Source: Planctomycetota bacterium (GTDB taxonomy: Bacteria > Planctomycetota > Planctomycetia > Planctomycetales > Planctomycetaceae). From it: DNA of 37,447 nt. The notes under the pieces are model-generated. The model was not told where the DNA came from, did not search any database, and saw nothing but the letters and a program-made list of their open reading frames with translations. A program made the position numbers and the translations under genes. This document shows, piece by piece, positions 18,003 through 26,706 of the stretch (the first letter of the stretch is position 1; each line of letters begins with the position of its first letter). The DNA is taken from assembly GCA_027624335.1 (NCBI GenBank), contig JAQBWV010000037.1, positions 1 to 37,447 of the forward strand, given 5' to 3'.

Positions 18003-20417
18003 TCACTTCGCACGAACGCGTGTCACGCCTGAATCGCCAACGCGGATCGGCGGCAGAAACCCTTCGGCATCCGGTTGCCCGTTGGTCAGCGGGGACGTGC
18101 CGCGCAACTCGATTGTTGAGGCCGCAGTTGATCGACCATCGGCCGTTGGCGATGTTCCGAAACCAGAACTGACTGTTGGTGCCATTGTTTGAGGAAGTGG
18201 CATATCAGGGACGAAGCCCTTCAGATTCGCAGATGCTCTATCCGGCGCGACCGAACGTGCAGGACGAGTAGCGTCCGGTGGGCCAGGCGGTTCCAGGAAA
18301 TTCAGTGGAGCCGGTTCGGGTATCTTTCGCAACTGGTTAAGTCCATTCAAGTCCGTTGCACTGCCGTCTTCAGGAACAGGTACGGCTTCAAATCCGTCTC
18401 CATCCGAGGGCAGACCGAAGCGGGCAGGCTCGGTTGTCATCGGACGAGTTGCAGGAGGCGGCTCTGCGTTCGAGCCTTCGCTGCTGGCTTCCCAGCCGGA
18501 TGCCGACACCACGAATTCAGGCGGTCGGGTTGTCATGCTGCTGGATCCGTCAAACGCGTACGTTCGCGATTTCGCTCTGCGGTAGGCGTCAAAGTACGCT
18601 TCAGGATCCCACTCGCCTTCAGCCATGAAGACATTATTGAACGGCAGCAGCGTCCCCTGGCGATATTGCAGATTGGCAATCGCCTGGCTGTACGCGACGA
18701 GAGACCGGAAGTATGCCACTTCGGCATCGGCCAGACTCGACTGTGCCCTCAGCAGCAGGTCCAGCGTCTGGGTTCCAACTCGAAACTTCTTCTCGAACAG
18801 TTCCGCTCGATCCTTCGCGGCTTCGCGCCGGTTGAAGTACGTTTGAGCTGTCATGTACTTTTCGGCAAGTTCCTGAAACGCATTGCCGACTTCGTGTGCG
18901 ATTTCGAGTTCCTGTGCCGCCAGCACGTCGCGGGCCTTCGCCAGCCGTAGTTCGATATTCTGCACCTGAGCTTTTGCGGACCGCAGGCCGATGGGCATTT
19001 CCAGGACGAATCCGGTCGACCAGCCGGTCTGCTTCTGGTTAGAAATCGAATCGTAAAAGCTATTGAACGGCTGGCTGGTGTCGTGGTCGATCAGCTGGTT
19101 GCCAAGCCCATTGATTGAGTATCCCGCTACGAAATCGAAGCGAGGTCGAACCAGACCGGTAGCGGCGAGCAGCTGCAGTTCCAGGCTCTTGATGTTCCAC
19201 TTCTGCCGTCGGAGTTCGACTCGATTCGTCAGGGCGCTGGCGACACTGCCTGCCCATTCCGGCTCGATGCGAGCGGTCAATGGTTCGTCGCTCGGTCGGA
19301 TAATCGCGCCGTCGTTGACCGACAACCCGATCAGACGACGCAATGCCGACTCGTTCTTGTAGAGCAATGAAAGATTCTGCTGAGTCACCGCCTTGGTGTC
19401 GAAGTAGCGGTCTCTCGCCTGAGCTTCGTCTTCGACGGAGAAGCCTCGCACGCCACCGATTTCCAGTTTGCGTTTCGAGTCTCGCCATGTCCTGAGGGCA
19501 CTGTTGCGAGCCGAGACGTTGGTGTCGTAAGTCCGGTACTGCAGGTACAGCTCCCAGTAGGAATCTTCGACGTCTTTGACGAGGTTCGTCAGGTTAGATT
19601 CAAAGTCTGCCAGCGAGAGGTCATGGTTGATTCGGGCAATCAGGACTCCCTGATTCACACCGGTCAGGCCGCCAAACGCCGTTGAAATTGGACCGGCAAT
19701 TCGAGTGAACTCGGTACCCGACCCTGCCAGCAGTGGGTGACGATACATCGCCGACAGATTTCCGACGTAGTTGGAAGCAAAGTTTTGCCCCGTTGCATTT
19801 GAACTTGTGTAATTGACGCTATGCCCGACTTCGAGAGACCCGCCGTAACCAAAGTTCTTCTGAATACCGGTATCAAATACACCGGTGTCCGATGTCAGGG
19901 TTGATCCTGCCGGCGCTTGATTAAGCCCCGTTGCATTGCGGCCCCACGTCATGGATGTCGACAGGTTGGCGTCGAATGCGGCCAGAGCGGCCTCGACACC
20001 GCGACCGCCGAACAGCACGCCAGTCGATTGGATCGATGGATCATAAATCGACGCCGCTCGGTCCGGATTCGCGAGAATGGAGTTCCCCGGCGACAGAAAC
20101 GAAGACTTCGCGCGAATGACCGTACTATTGAGCAAGGCCGTGCGGATGCATTCTTCGAGGCTGAGGTCACGGATCTCGTCCTTGTTGAGATCCATGATGG
20201 TACGCGGTTCGTGAGACAGACTGACTTCTTCCGGAGTAACGCTATGCACGTTCGGAAAATCAATCTTCGTCGCTCGGTCGAGGTAGTAGCTGACCTCTTC
20301 CGATCCGTCATCCGACGAAACTTCGCCGATGTATTGCAGGTCGTTCATTCTCGCGCACCCACTGGAGATCATGACTCCAACGAGATAAAACGACACAAAT
20401 GTGAGCAACTTCGTCAT
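18003..20417 (-). CDS. TolC-family outer membrane efflux protein with Pro-rich C-terminal extension
   Basis: An 804-residue protein starting with a lipoprotein signal (YLVGVMISSGC, Cys 21). The central part (about residues 130-560) has the two-repeat TolC/OEP helical-barrel pattern: long amphipathic helices (NLTNLVKDVEDSYWELYLQYR, KARDVLAAQELEIAHEVGNAFQEL) and the typical ending RAQSSLADAEVAYFRSLVAYSQAIANLQYRQG. TolC proteins form outer-membrane exit ducts for RND, ABC or MFS pumps. The last ~200 residues are a Pro/Ala/Ser/Thr-rich disordered region absent from E. coli TolC, which has about 490 residues. The start ATG 20417 gives a clean lipoprotein signal and avoids overlap with the next gene. 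No pump gene is adjacent, although the GT39-like gene follows on the same strand. Confidence 0.9.
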   Translation of the reverse strand: MTKLLTFVSFYLVGVMISSGCARMNDLQYIGEVSSDDGSEEVSYYLDRATKIDFPNVHSVTPEEVSLSHEPRTIMDLNKDEIRDLSLEECIRTALLNSTVIRAKSSFLSPGNSILANPDRAASIYDPSIQSTGVLFGGRGVEAALAAFDANLSTSMTWGRNATGLNQAPAGSTLTSDTGVFDTGIQKNFGYGGSLEVGHSVNYTSSNATGQNFASNYVGNLSAMYRHPLLAGSGTEFTRIAGPISTAFGGLTGVNQGVLIARINHDLSLADFESNLTNLVKDVEDSYWELYLQYRTYDTNVSARNSALRTWRDSKRKLEIGGVRGFSVEDEAQARDRYFDTKAVTQQNLSLLYKNESALRRLIGLSVNDGAIIRPSDEPLTARIEPEWAGSVASALTNRVELRRQKWNIKSLELQLLAATGLVRPRFDFVAGYSINGLGNQLIDHDTSQPFNSFYDSISNQKQTGWSTGFVLEMPIGLRSAKAQVQNIELRLAKARDVLAAQELEIAHEVGNAFQELAEKYMTAQTYFNRREAAKDRAELFEKKFRVGTQTLDLLLRAQSSLADAEVAYFRSLVAYSQAIANLQYRQGTLLPFNNVFMAEGEWDPEAYFDAYRRAKSRTYAFDGSSSMTTRPPEFVVSASGWEASSEGSNAEPPPATRPMTTEPARFGLPSDGDGFEAVPVPEDGSATDLNGLNQLRKIPEPAPLNFLEPPGPPDATRPARSVAPDRASANLKGFVPDMPLPQTMAPTVSSGFGTSPTADGRSTAASTIELRGTSPLTNGQPDAEGFLPPIRVGDSGVTRVRAK

Positions 20418-20508
20418 GCCTAACCCCTGAAGCGGCGAACTGGTAAACATCAACAACCGCGCAAGGAAGGCGTGTGTCGGTGCAACCGCTACAGCTGGTA
20501 TCGGCTTC

Positions 20509-20799
20509 CTAATCCTCAGACTTTGACTGTTCCTCGTAACCGGGAGCAAACTCTCGATACGGTTTTCCGAGCCACTTTTTGATCAGGATGAGTTCACCTG
20601 CGTCATTTCCTTCAATCAGGTGTCCAGCAAACTGAAGGAAATAGCCTCCCAGAAATGCTCCGGCCGCCCACTCAGGCTGATTTTTCGCCAGCAGGACAAT
20701 CGAGACTCCGAATGTCAGCGGAACTCCAATGACATGCAGGATTTGATTCGCCCTGTTTCGATGACGAGCGATGTAATTCGTGACAAAGCGAGTCAGCAT
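20509..20799 (-). CDS. Mpo1-like protein (DUF962)
   Basis: A 96-residue protein of the DUF962/YGL010w family. The signature H-x3-N-x3-H-x2-G-x-P is present (H13, N18, H22 to P27), as is the second block FAGHLIEGN (H60). Yeast Mpo1 is an Fe(II)-dependent dioxygenase of 2-hydroxy-fatty-acid alpha-oxidation, and these histidines are its expected metal ligands. Two hydrophobic helices (about 24-38 and 44-60) suggest a membrane location. ATG 20799 is chosen because the family block begins right after it; the open frame continues upstream to 21060 with no homology. It is divergent from the fabH-like gene, which makes a fatty-acid link attractive but unproven. Confidence 0.85.
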   Translation of the reverse strand: MLTRFVTNYIARHRNRANQILHVIGVPLTFGVSIVLLAKNQPEWAAGAFLGGYFLQFAGHLIEGNDAGELILIKKWLGKPYREFAPGYEEQSKSED

Positions 20800-21116
20800 T
20801 GTAAGTAATCCGTAATGGAAGAGGCAGAGCGAGGTTGGTCCCATCCCGCATGGTCGACCTCTGAAATCAGTGAGGTCCGAAAACTTCACCAGAGATTCTG
20901 CCACCCTTGCGTATACCGTGCAACCGGCTGGTCGACAGAGTTGCCCTGATCCGCGTCGCCGGATTTGAGTGGTTCTAAGTGGGCCGACTGCGCCTAACCT
21001 CGCTGGTTTCACTGAATTGCGAGCACTATACTCTGCGGCAAATTCAGTGACCGACAACATAATCCGATTTGTGCTGACGAGTGCATTCTACCTGAAGTCT
21101 TCAGGAGAAAGTTGTG
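20800..21116. other. Divergent upstream region with a long-spaced dyad
   Basis: About 317 bases separate the divergent mpo1-like and fabH-like starts. The clearest structure is a pair of exact 10-base arms, TCACTGAATT at 21009-21018 and AATTCAGTGA at 21041-21050, with a 22-base spacer containing CACTATACT, a possible -10 element. The fabH-like start is 66 bases downstream. Short arms GACCTC/GAGGTC also occur near 20850-20880. No further gene is seen. Confidence 0.55.
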
Positions 21117-22190
21117 ATGCTGCAGAGTTCTGTCACCACTGAACAACAGGACTCTGGCTCAATGAGTTCCCAGAAAACTGAGCGGACCTTGATCAGCAAC
21201 CGGACCAATTCGCTGCTGGGTGTGCAGATCATTTCGTCCGGTTCATACGTGCCGGACATCATTGTCTCGAACGAGCAGTTGCGGGACGAGCGAGGATTCG
21301 ACCCGGACTGGATTCAGCAGCGGACGGGAATTCTGTCTCGTCGACACGCTCCGCAGTCCCAGGCAACCAGCGACATGGCGGTCGAGGCAGCAAAAGCAGC
21401 CATCGAAAAGGCGAATGTTGATCCTGCAGATATCGATCTGTTGCTCGTAGGAACATTCACTCCGGATTTTTGCTGTCCGTCAACCGCGTGTCTGGTTCAG
21501 GATCGACTTGGTTTGGATTGTCCCGCTGTGGATCTTCAAGCCGCCTGTTCCGGCTTTATGTATGCGCTGGTGACCGGTTCTCAATTCGTCGCAACCGGTA
21601 ACAGCAAGCTGGCTTTGATTGTTGGAGCAGACTGCAACAGCCGTATCGTGGACCAGTCAGATCAGAAAATCGCTCCGCTGTTTGGTGACGGTGCAGGCGC
21701 CGTTCTGATGACTCGGGGCGATGCCACGCAGGGGCTGGTCTGCTACCAGCTGGGTTCTGACGGAAGCGGTGGACCGCTTCTGCAGTGCACGGCGGGGGGA
21801 ACCCGGGTACCGAATACGGCAGCAGATGTTGCTGCCGGCAACCATTTTCTACAGATGGACGGTCGCAATGTTTTCAAATGGGCCGTGCGAGTCGTTCAGG
21901 AATCGATCGAACTGGTCCTTGAAAAAGCCGGGATGCAGGTCGGAGATGTCAGCCTGTTCCTGATCCACCAGGCGAATATCCGAATCGTCGACGCGGCAAT
22001 GGAAAAGCTGGGCATTCCGGCGGCGAAGGTTGCTGTCAATCTTGATCAGTACGGCAACACTTCTGCTGGCTCGATTCCGATTTGCCTGGACGAAGCTCAG
22101 CAAGCCGGACGCATCAAGTCCGGCGACGTGCTGCTGATGTGTGGCTTCGGCGGCGGATTGACCTGGGGGACAGCTCTGTATCGGTGGTAG
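21117..22190 (+). CDS. fabH: 3-oxoacyl-[acyl-carrier-protein] synthase III, FabH type
   Basis: A 357-residue thiolase-fold enzyme that condenses acyl-CoA with malonyl-ACP to start fatty acid synthesis. The catalytic triad is complete: Cys144 in LQAACSGFMYAL, His284 in IHQAN and Asn314 in YGNTSAGSIP. The glycine-rich C-terminal GFGGGLTWG is also typical. The N-terminus has an extra ~35 polar residues before the usual start (LLGVQIISSGSYVP), making the protein longer than the ~317 residues of E. coli FabH. ATG 21117 is preceded by AGGAG with a 9-base spacing; the adjoining GTG at 21114 is less well placed. Since no fab cluster surrounds it, a specialised KAS III paralogue for another starter unit is possible. 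Confidence 0.92.
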   Translation: MLQSSVTTEQQDSGSMSSQKTERTLISNRTNSLLGVQIISSGSYVPDIIVSNEQLRDERGFDPDWIQQRTGILSRRHAPQSQATSDMAVEAAKAAIEKANVDPADIDLLLVGTFTPDFCCPSTACLVQDRLGLDCPAVDLQAACSGFMYALVTGSQFVATGNSKLALIVGADCNSRIVDQSDQKIAPLFGDGAGAVLMTRGDATQGLVCYQLGSDGSGGPLLQCTAGGTRVPNTAADVAAGNHFLQMDGRNVFKWAVRVVQESIELVLEKAGMQVGDVSLFLIHQANIRIVDAAMEKLGIPAAKVAVNLDQYGNTSAGSIPICLDEAQQAGRIKSGDVLLMCGFGGGLTWGTALYRW

Positions 22191-22435
22191 TCGCTGCCGT
22201 GATGGCCTGTGACCACTCCAGTTGTTCAACTCTAAGGGCAATTACGGATACGAGACGCAGATTGCCGCCGAAAAGCCTGTCTCAATTGCGGTATTCGAAT
22301 GCAGTTTTCGATAGAATCGCAATTCTGCTTCCGGGAAGTCGTTGCTGCAGTGCAGAAATGGCCCCCTCCGATAAGTGTGGTGAGTACGGCATCTACCGTT
22401 AACTCCCTCGACAATTCACTGAAGAAGTTTGAGTT
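22191..22435. other. Intergenic region between fabH-like gene and der
   Basis: About 245 bases. A TAGAAT near 22312 could be the -10 of a der promoter, but its best upstream partner TTGCGG is about 20 bases away, which is too far. No hairpin terminator for fabH was recognised. Confidence 0.4.
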
Positions 22436-23833
22436 ATGTCTATTCCCAGAGTCGCCATCGTAGGTCGCCCGAACGTCGGAAAGAGTTCACTGTTTAACTG
22501 GATGGCGAGAAGGATGATTGCGGTCGTGGACAGCACAGCCGGCACCACTCGCGATCGAATGCGGCACCTCCTGCACGAAGGCGATCGCTATTTCGAGCTG
22601 ATCGACACGGGTGGGATGGGGATTGAAGATTCCGACGATCTGACGGAAGACATCGAGAATCAGATTCGGATGGGACTCGCCGAAGCTGATGTGCTGGTGT
22701 TCGTCGTCGATGGACAGGCCGGGCCGGTGCCATTGGATCGCCTTGTGGCGGATCGGCTGCGGTCGATCGATAAGCCAAAGCTGCTGGTCGTCAACAAGTG
22801 TGACTCGGACAAGACGGCCAATGACATTGCGGAGTTCTACGCATTTGCCAACTGCAACCTGATCACAACCAGCGTGAAGGGAAATCACAATCGGCACGGT
22901 CTGCTGGACGCCATCCTGGAATTGCTGCCAACGGCGACTGCAGACGAAACTGCTGATGGAGCGATTCAGGCTGCCGAGCCAGAAATGAAACTCGCCATCG
23001 TGGGTCGACGTAACGTCGGCAAGAGCACTTTCATTAATGCTCTGGCGGAGGAAGAACGAGTCATCGTGAGCGAGGTTGCCGGCACGACGCGCGACAGTAT
23101 CGACCTTCGAATCGACGTTGACGGAAAGACGATCATCGCTATCGACACACCTGGTGTTCGCAAAAGGAAAAGTCTGGCAAACGACATCGAGTTCTATGGT
23201 CTGGTGCGAGCCCAGCGGAGTATTCGTCGCGCAGACGTGGTGCTGATGTTCTTTGATTCGCAGAAGACGATCTCGCGAGTCGACAAGCAACTCGTCGATG
23301 AGATTCTGTCTAACTACAAGCCGTGTATTTTCGTTGTGAACAAGTGGGACGAAGCAATCGCTGCGGGCATGACCATCCAATCGTGGAGCGACTATCTCGT
23401 CCGAGAATTCGCATCGATCCGCCATGCACCAGTGGCGTTCGTGACGGCAACCGAAAGCCGCAACGTTCGAAAGCTGATCAATCTTGCGCAGGCCGTCTAC
23501 AAGCAGTCGATTACGCGTGTCGGCACCGGACGTTTGAATCGAGTTGTTCGAGAGGCCATCCTGAAGAATCGTCCTCCGATGCGTAAGAGCCGTATTCCCA
23601 AGATTTACTATGCGGTCCAGGTGGGAACTCAGCCACCGACGATCGTTCTCAAGTGCAATGATCCGATGCTGTTTGATAACTCGTGGAAACGTTACCTGCT
23701 GGGTGTACTGCAGGAAGAGCTGCCGTTTTCTGAAGTGCCCATCAAGCTTTACATGCGGGCAAAGACTGCTGAGGAAGAGAGATTTCCAAACCGGTTACCG
23801 GAAGGGGTCGAGGAAACGGCCGACAACATCTAG
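22436..23833 (+). CDS. der: Ribosome biogenesis GTPase Der (EngA)
   Basis: A 465-residue essential GTPase for 50S subunit maturation. The diagnostic tandem G domains are both intact: first P-loop GRPNVGKSS (10-18) with DTGG and NKCD; second P-loop GRRNVGKST (189-197) with DTPGV and NKWD. A C-terminal KH-like domain (about residues 350-440) ends in the short polar tail. ATG 22436 has no strong Shine-Dalgarno site but gives the canonical N-terminus (MSIPRVAIVGRPNVGK). It is slightly longer than most Der proteins through a ~20-residue linker between the G domains. It follows the fabH-like gene by 245 bases on the same strand and is probably transcribed separately. Confidence 0.98.
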   Translation: MSIPRVAIVGRPNVGKSSLFNWMARRMIAVVDSTAGTTRDRMRHLLHEGDRYFELIDTGGMGIEDSDDLTEDIENQIRMGLAEADVLVFVVDGQAGPVPLDRLVADRLRSIDKPKLLVVNKCDSDKTANDIAEFYAFANCNLITTSVKGNHNRHGLLDAILELLPTATADETADGAIQAAEPEMKLAIVGRRNVGKSTFINALAEEERVIVSEVAGTTRDSIDLRIDVDGKTIIAIDTPGVRKRKSLANDIEFYGLVRAQRSIRRADVVLMFFDSQKTISRVDKQLVDEILSNYKPCIFVVNKWDEAIAAGMTIQSWSDYLVREFASIRHAPVAFVTATESRNVRKLINLAQAVYKQSITRVGTGRLNRVVREAILKNRPPMRKSRIPKIYYAVQVGTQPPTIVLKCNDPMLFDNSWKRYLLGVLQEELPFSEVPIKLYMRAKTAEEERFPNRLPEGVEETADNI

Positions 23834-24185
23834 ATCGAGAGCAGGAATTGATATCCGAATCTCAATTCACAGAGGGCCGCCGAGTAATAAACGCAGAGAT
23901 CACTGCGAGGCAGTCGGCGACAGACTAGATGAACCACGGAACGACAATTCTCTGCCGCTATGCACCTCACAGATGTGTTGGATTTCTGAGCCGTTCCAGC
24001 CGGCAGCGAATGCGTAACGACAACGATTTGAGCATGACTCAGAACGTAGAAACCATCCCGACGGTAGAGCGTTCTGTGGTTGTCCCTGCCGAACGAAGTT
24101 TTCTCGATCCTATGCGTTTTTCTACCACTGCTTGCTCTGAGACCAGAATTCGTGCCAGCGAGTCCCGCTGAAACCAGGAGCCCCC
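23834..24185. other. Gap of about 350 bases, nothing recognised
   Basis: No frame with family-like sequence, no strong hairpin and no repeat copy is seen between der and the epimerase gene. The right end holds AGGAG five bases before the epimerase ATG. Confidence 0.5.
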
Positions 24186-25154
24186 ATGGATCGCAATCAG
24201 CATGTACTCATAACGGGCGGAGCTGGCTTCATCGGAAGCCACCTCGCGCGAGCACTGTTGAAATCCGGTCGACGGGTTTCAGTGATCGACAACCTGTCGA
24301 CAGGGTTGCATGCCAACGTCGCGGATCTGGAAACCGATTCGAATTTTCGACTCTATGTCGACACCGTACGCGACGTCGCGCTCATGGAGAAGCTGATGTC
24401 CGAATGCGACACGGTTTTCCATCTGGCCAGCGCAGTCGGAGTGCGGCTGATCATGGAACAGCCCGTTGCCACGATCGACACGATTTATCAGGGCACAGAA
24501 GTCGTACTGAGACTTGCGCGACGATATCGCAATCGAGTTCTGATCACGTCGACTTCTGAGGTCTATGGCAAGTCAGAAAACGTCCCCTATCGCGAAGATG
24601 ACGACCGTCTTGAAGGCGCGACAACAAAACACCGCTGGGCCTACGCCTGTGCGAAGGCGCTGGACGAATTTCTGGCACTGGCTCACTGGAAAGAAAGTCG
24701 GCTGCCAGTGACGATCGCCCGACTGTTCAACACTGTCGGACCCGGTCAGCGCAGTCAGTACGGAATGGTGGTTCCGCGATTCGTCGAGCAAGCCTTACGA
24801 AATGACAAACTGGAAGTTCATGGCAACGGCAGTCAGTCGAGATGTTTCTGCCACGTTCACGATGTCGTACAGGGATTGATCAGTCTGATTGACTCGGAAG
24901 CAACGTGCGGCCAGATATTTAATATCGGGAGCACTGAAGAAGTCACAATTCTGCAGCTTGCCGAAATGATCATCGCTCGACTGCAAAGTTCGTCCACCGT
25001 TCAACTGATCCCGTACGACAAAGCATACGGAGAAGGTTTCGAGGACATGCAACGCCGCGTTCCGTCGATCGACAGAATCCACGAAATCGTCGGCTGGCAG
25101 CCAACTCGAACGATTAACGACATCATTGATGATGTCGCCGCCGATCAGCGCTGA
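24186..25154 (+). CDS. NAD-dependent epimerase/dehydratase, extended SDR
   Basis: A 322-residue extended short-chain dehydrogenase acting on nucleotide sugars. The N-terminal NAD site is GGAGFIGS (11-18). The catalytic set is TSTSEVYG (Ser/Thr 121-128), Tyr153 and Lys157 in WAYACAKALDE. ARLFNTVGPGQR follows, as in UDP-glucuronate decarboxylases and UDP-glucose/GlcNAc epimerases. The block MVVPRFVEQALRNDKLEVHGNGSQSRCFCHVHDVVQG is the typical sugar-nucleotide-binding region. Substrate and exact reaction cannot be fixed from sequence. AGGAG sits 5 bases before the ATG. The next gene on the strand, 292 bases on, is a DegT/StrS homologue, a common partner in sugar biosynthesis. Confidence 0.93.
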   Translation: MDRNQHVLITGGAGFIGSHLARALLKSGRRVSVIDNLSTGLHANVADLETDSNFRLYVDTVRDVALMEKLMSECDTVFHLASAVGVRLIMEQPVATIDTIYQGTEVVLRLARRYRNRVLITSTSEVYGKSENVPYREDDDRLEGATTKHRWAYACAKALDEFLALAHWKESRLPVTIARLFNTVGPGQRSQYGMVVPRFVEQALRNDKLEVHGNGSQSRCFCHVHDVVQGLISLIDSEATCGQIFNIGSTEEVTILQLAEMIIARLQSSSTVQLIPYDKAYGEGFEDMQRRVPSIDRIHEIVGWQPTRTINDIIDDVAADQR

Positions 25155-25446
25155 ACTGATCGAACTTCTGCGTTGTTCGTTCAGACGAGCTGCAGGCGTC
25201 GTCCCGCTGGCCGCCGAGCTGCACTCGATTAATGCAGATCAAAGCGAACTCCATCAGGCACGCGTGCAACACAACGTCGTGCGGATTGCCGCACGAGACC
25301 AGCTGGCGTCCGGCATGAAGTGTGCGAGCAATCCGCGCCTGCCTGATTGCAAAACCATTTGAGTCACACACGCGCTCATGCCAATGATCGCGTCGATGAA
25401 GGGGGAAACGGGCCAGGTGTAAATCAGACATCAAGGACTTCTGGAA
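25155..25446. other. Intergenic region with a possible short frame
   Basis: A plus-strand frame from ATG 25126 to 25362 (78 codons) overlaps the end of the epimerase gene and has codon use not unlike real genes. However, it lacks a ribosome site, shows no recognised family, and a minus-strand frame of similar length overlaps it. I treat it as undecided. AAGGA lies 9 bases before the downstream ATG at 25447. Confidence 0.35.
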
Positions 25447-26670
25447 ATGTCACGTCAGCCGGTCTCGCCACTTCAATTCACCCCGGGGTATGCTCGATCA
25501 GAGCATACGACAGACGTCGCACACCGTGCCCGCAAATCGCCTGCCGCCGCTGCCGCCGTTGTTGATCTGCAGCGACTGATTGCTCTGGGCCCTTCGAAGG
25601 CTGACTGGCAAACCGAGCTCGAAACAGAAGTGTCACGCCTGTGTGGTACGCCGCACGTCGTCGCCGTTGCCAGCCCGAATGTTGCATTGCACTGCGTACT
25701 CGCCGCCGGAAATCTGCAGCCCGAAGACGAAGTCATCATACCCGCGTACCTGCCGCCATCGATTCCAGAAGTGATTCGCCAGCTCGAAGCACATCCAATT
25801 CTTGTCGATGTTGATGCCGAGACGGCACACATCGATTTGCAGCAGCTGACTGACGCCGTGACGGATCGAACGCGGGCAATTGTCACCGTTGACATTGCCG
25901 GATTGCCTGTTGATGCCCGTCCGTTGGCCCATTTATGCAGACTCCGCGGGCTGCTGCTCATCAACGATGCCCAGACACAGACGCCGGGGATCGGGATGCG
26001 AGCTGACTTGATCGATCAGCAGGTTCGCATTTATCACTGCCGATCTGAGGAGACCAGTCTGCTCAGCTCCGGAGCTCTGATCTGTACTGCCGATAAATCG
26101 CTTGCTGCAGGACTGCGGAGAGAGATTGCCCCACTGGATGAATTGACCGGAGAGGCTCAGCAGTGGGATGCCCGACGGTCATTGCACTATGCCGACCGAA
26201 TGACAGAGCTGGCCGCAGTCTGGCAATTGGCTGCGTTGGGAAAAGCTCGCGACGGATGGCGACGACGGTGCGAGATTGCCATGAGCTACACAGCGGCTTT
26301 CAGTTGCCGCCGCGAATTTCAGGTGCCCTTCGAACGCCCTAACGCAAATCACTCATGGCTGGATTACCCTTTGCGGCTTAATCTGCAACACCTTGGTGTG
26401 TCGCGTGATGACTTCACCTCTGAACTGCGCCGCCGAGGCGTCGGAGTGCGAGTTCCTTGTTTGCCGGTCAACCTGATGCCTCATTATCAGGAGCGGTACG
26501 GAGTTACCGGCGAGACATTTCCTGTCGCGAGAAACGAATTTCTACGGCGTGTCTGTTTGCCGATCGACGGTCGAATGAGCGACGTCGACATTGACCGCGT
26601 GATAAACACTTTGATGAAATTCGCCGACGAACTACTGAGTCGCCGCGCGATGACGTCCAGTATGCGGTAA
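25447..26670 (+). CDS. DegT/DnrJ/EryC1/StrS aminotransferase homologue lacking the PLP lysine
   Basis: A 407-residue protein with the full fold-type I layout of the sugar aminotransferase family: GDEVI-like EDEVIIPAY (94-101), PILVDVDAETAHIDLQQL, the cofactor aspartate in LLINDAQ (D174), YADRMTELAAVWQLAALGK, and the C-terminal GVGVRVPCLPVN and LPIDGRMSDVDID blocks. Where family members carry the Schiff-base lysine (FSFHxxKxxxxGEGG), this protein reads YHCRSEETSLLSSGAL (196-211). No lysine occurs between residues 52 and 216. It cannot form the usual internal aldimine, so it may be a non-catalytic subunit, a PMP-dependent dehydratase of the ColD kind (which uses His), or a decaying gene; the open frame argues against decay. 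Start ATG 25447 with AAGGA upstream. It probably pairs with the upstream epimerase gene. Confidence 0.85.
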   Translation: MSRQPVSPLQFTPGYARSEHTTDVAHRARKSPAAAAAVVDLQRLIALGPSKADWQTELETEVSRLCGTPHVVAVASPNVALHCVLAAGNLQPEDEVIIPAYLPPSIPEVIRQLEAHPILVDVDAETAHIDLQQLTDAVTDRTRAIVTVDIAGLPVDARPLAHLCRLRGLLLINDAQTQTPGIGMRADLIDQQVRIYHCRSEETSLLSSGALICTADKSLAAGLRREIAPLDELTGEAQQWDARRSLHYADRMTELAAVWQLAALGKARDGWRRRCEIAMSYTAAFSCRREFQVPFERPNANHSWLDYPLRLNLQHLGVSRDDFTSELRRRGVGVRVPCLPVNLMPHYQERYGVTGETFPVARNEFLRRVCLPIDGRMSDVDIDRVINTLMKFADELLSRRAMTSSMR

Positions 26671-26706
26671 CGATACTCACGTGCGTTCCGCTGCGCTTCT
26701 GGCACC

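Noticed and set aside
22487..23425. Minus-strand open frame of 312 codons inside der
   Set aside because: Antisense shadow of a well-defined essential GTPase gene.
25126..25362. 78-codon frame overlapping the end of the epimerase gene
   Set aside because: No ribosome site, no known family and a competing antisense frame; noted in the gap entry only.
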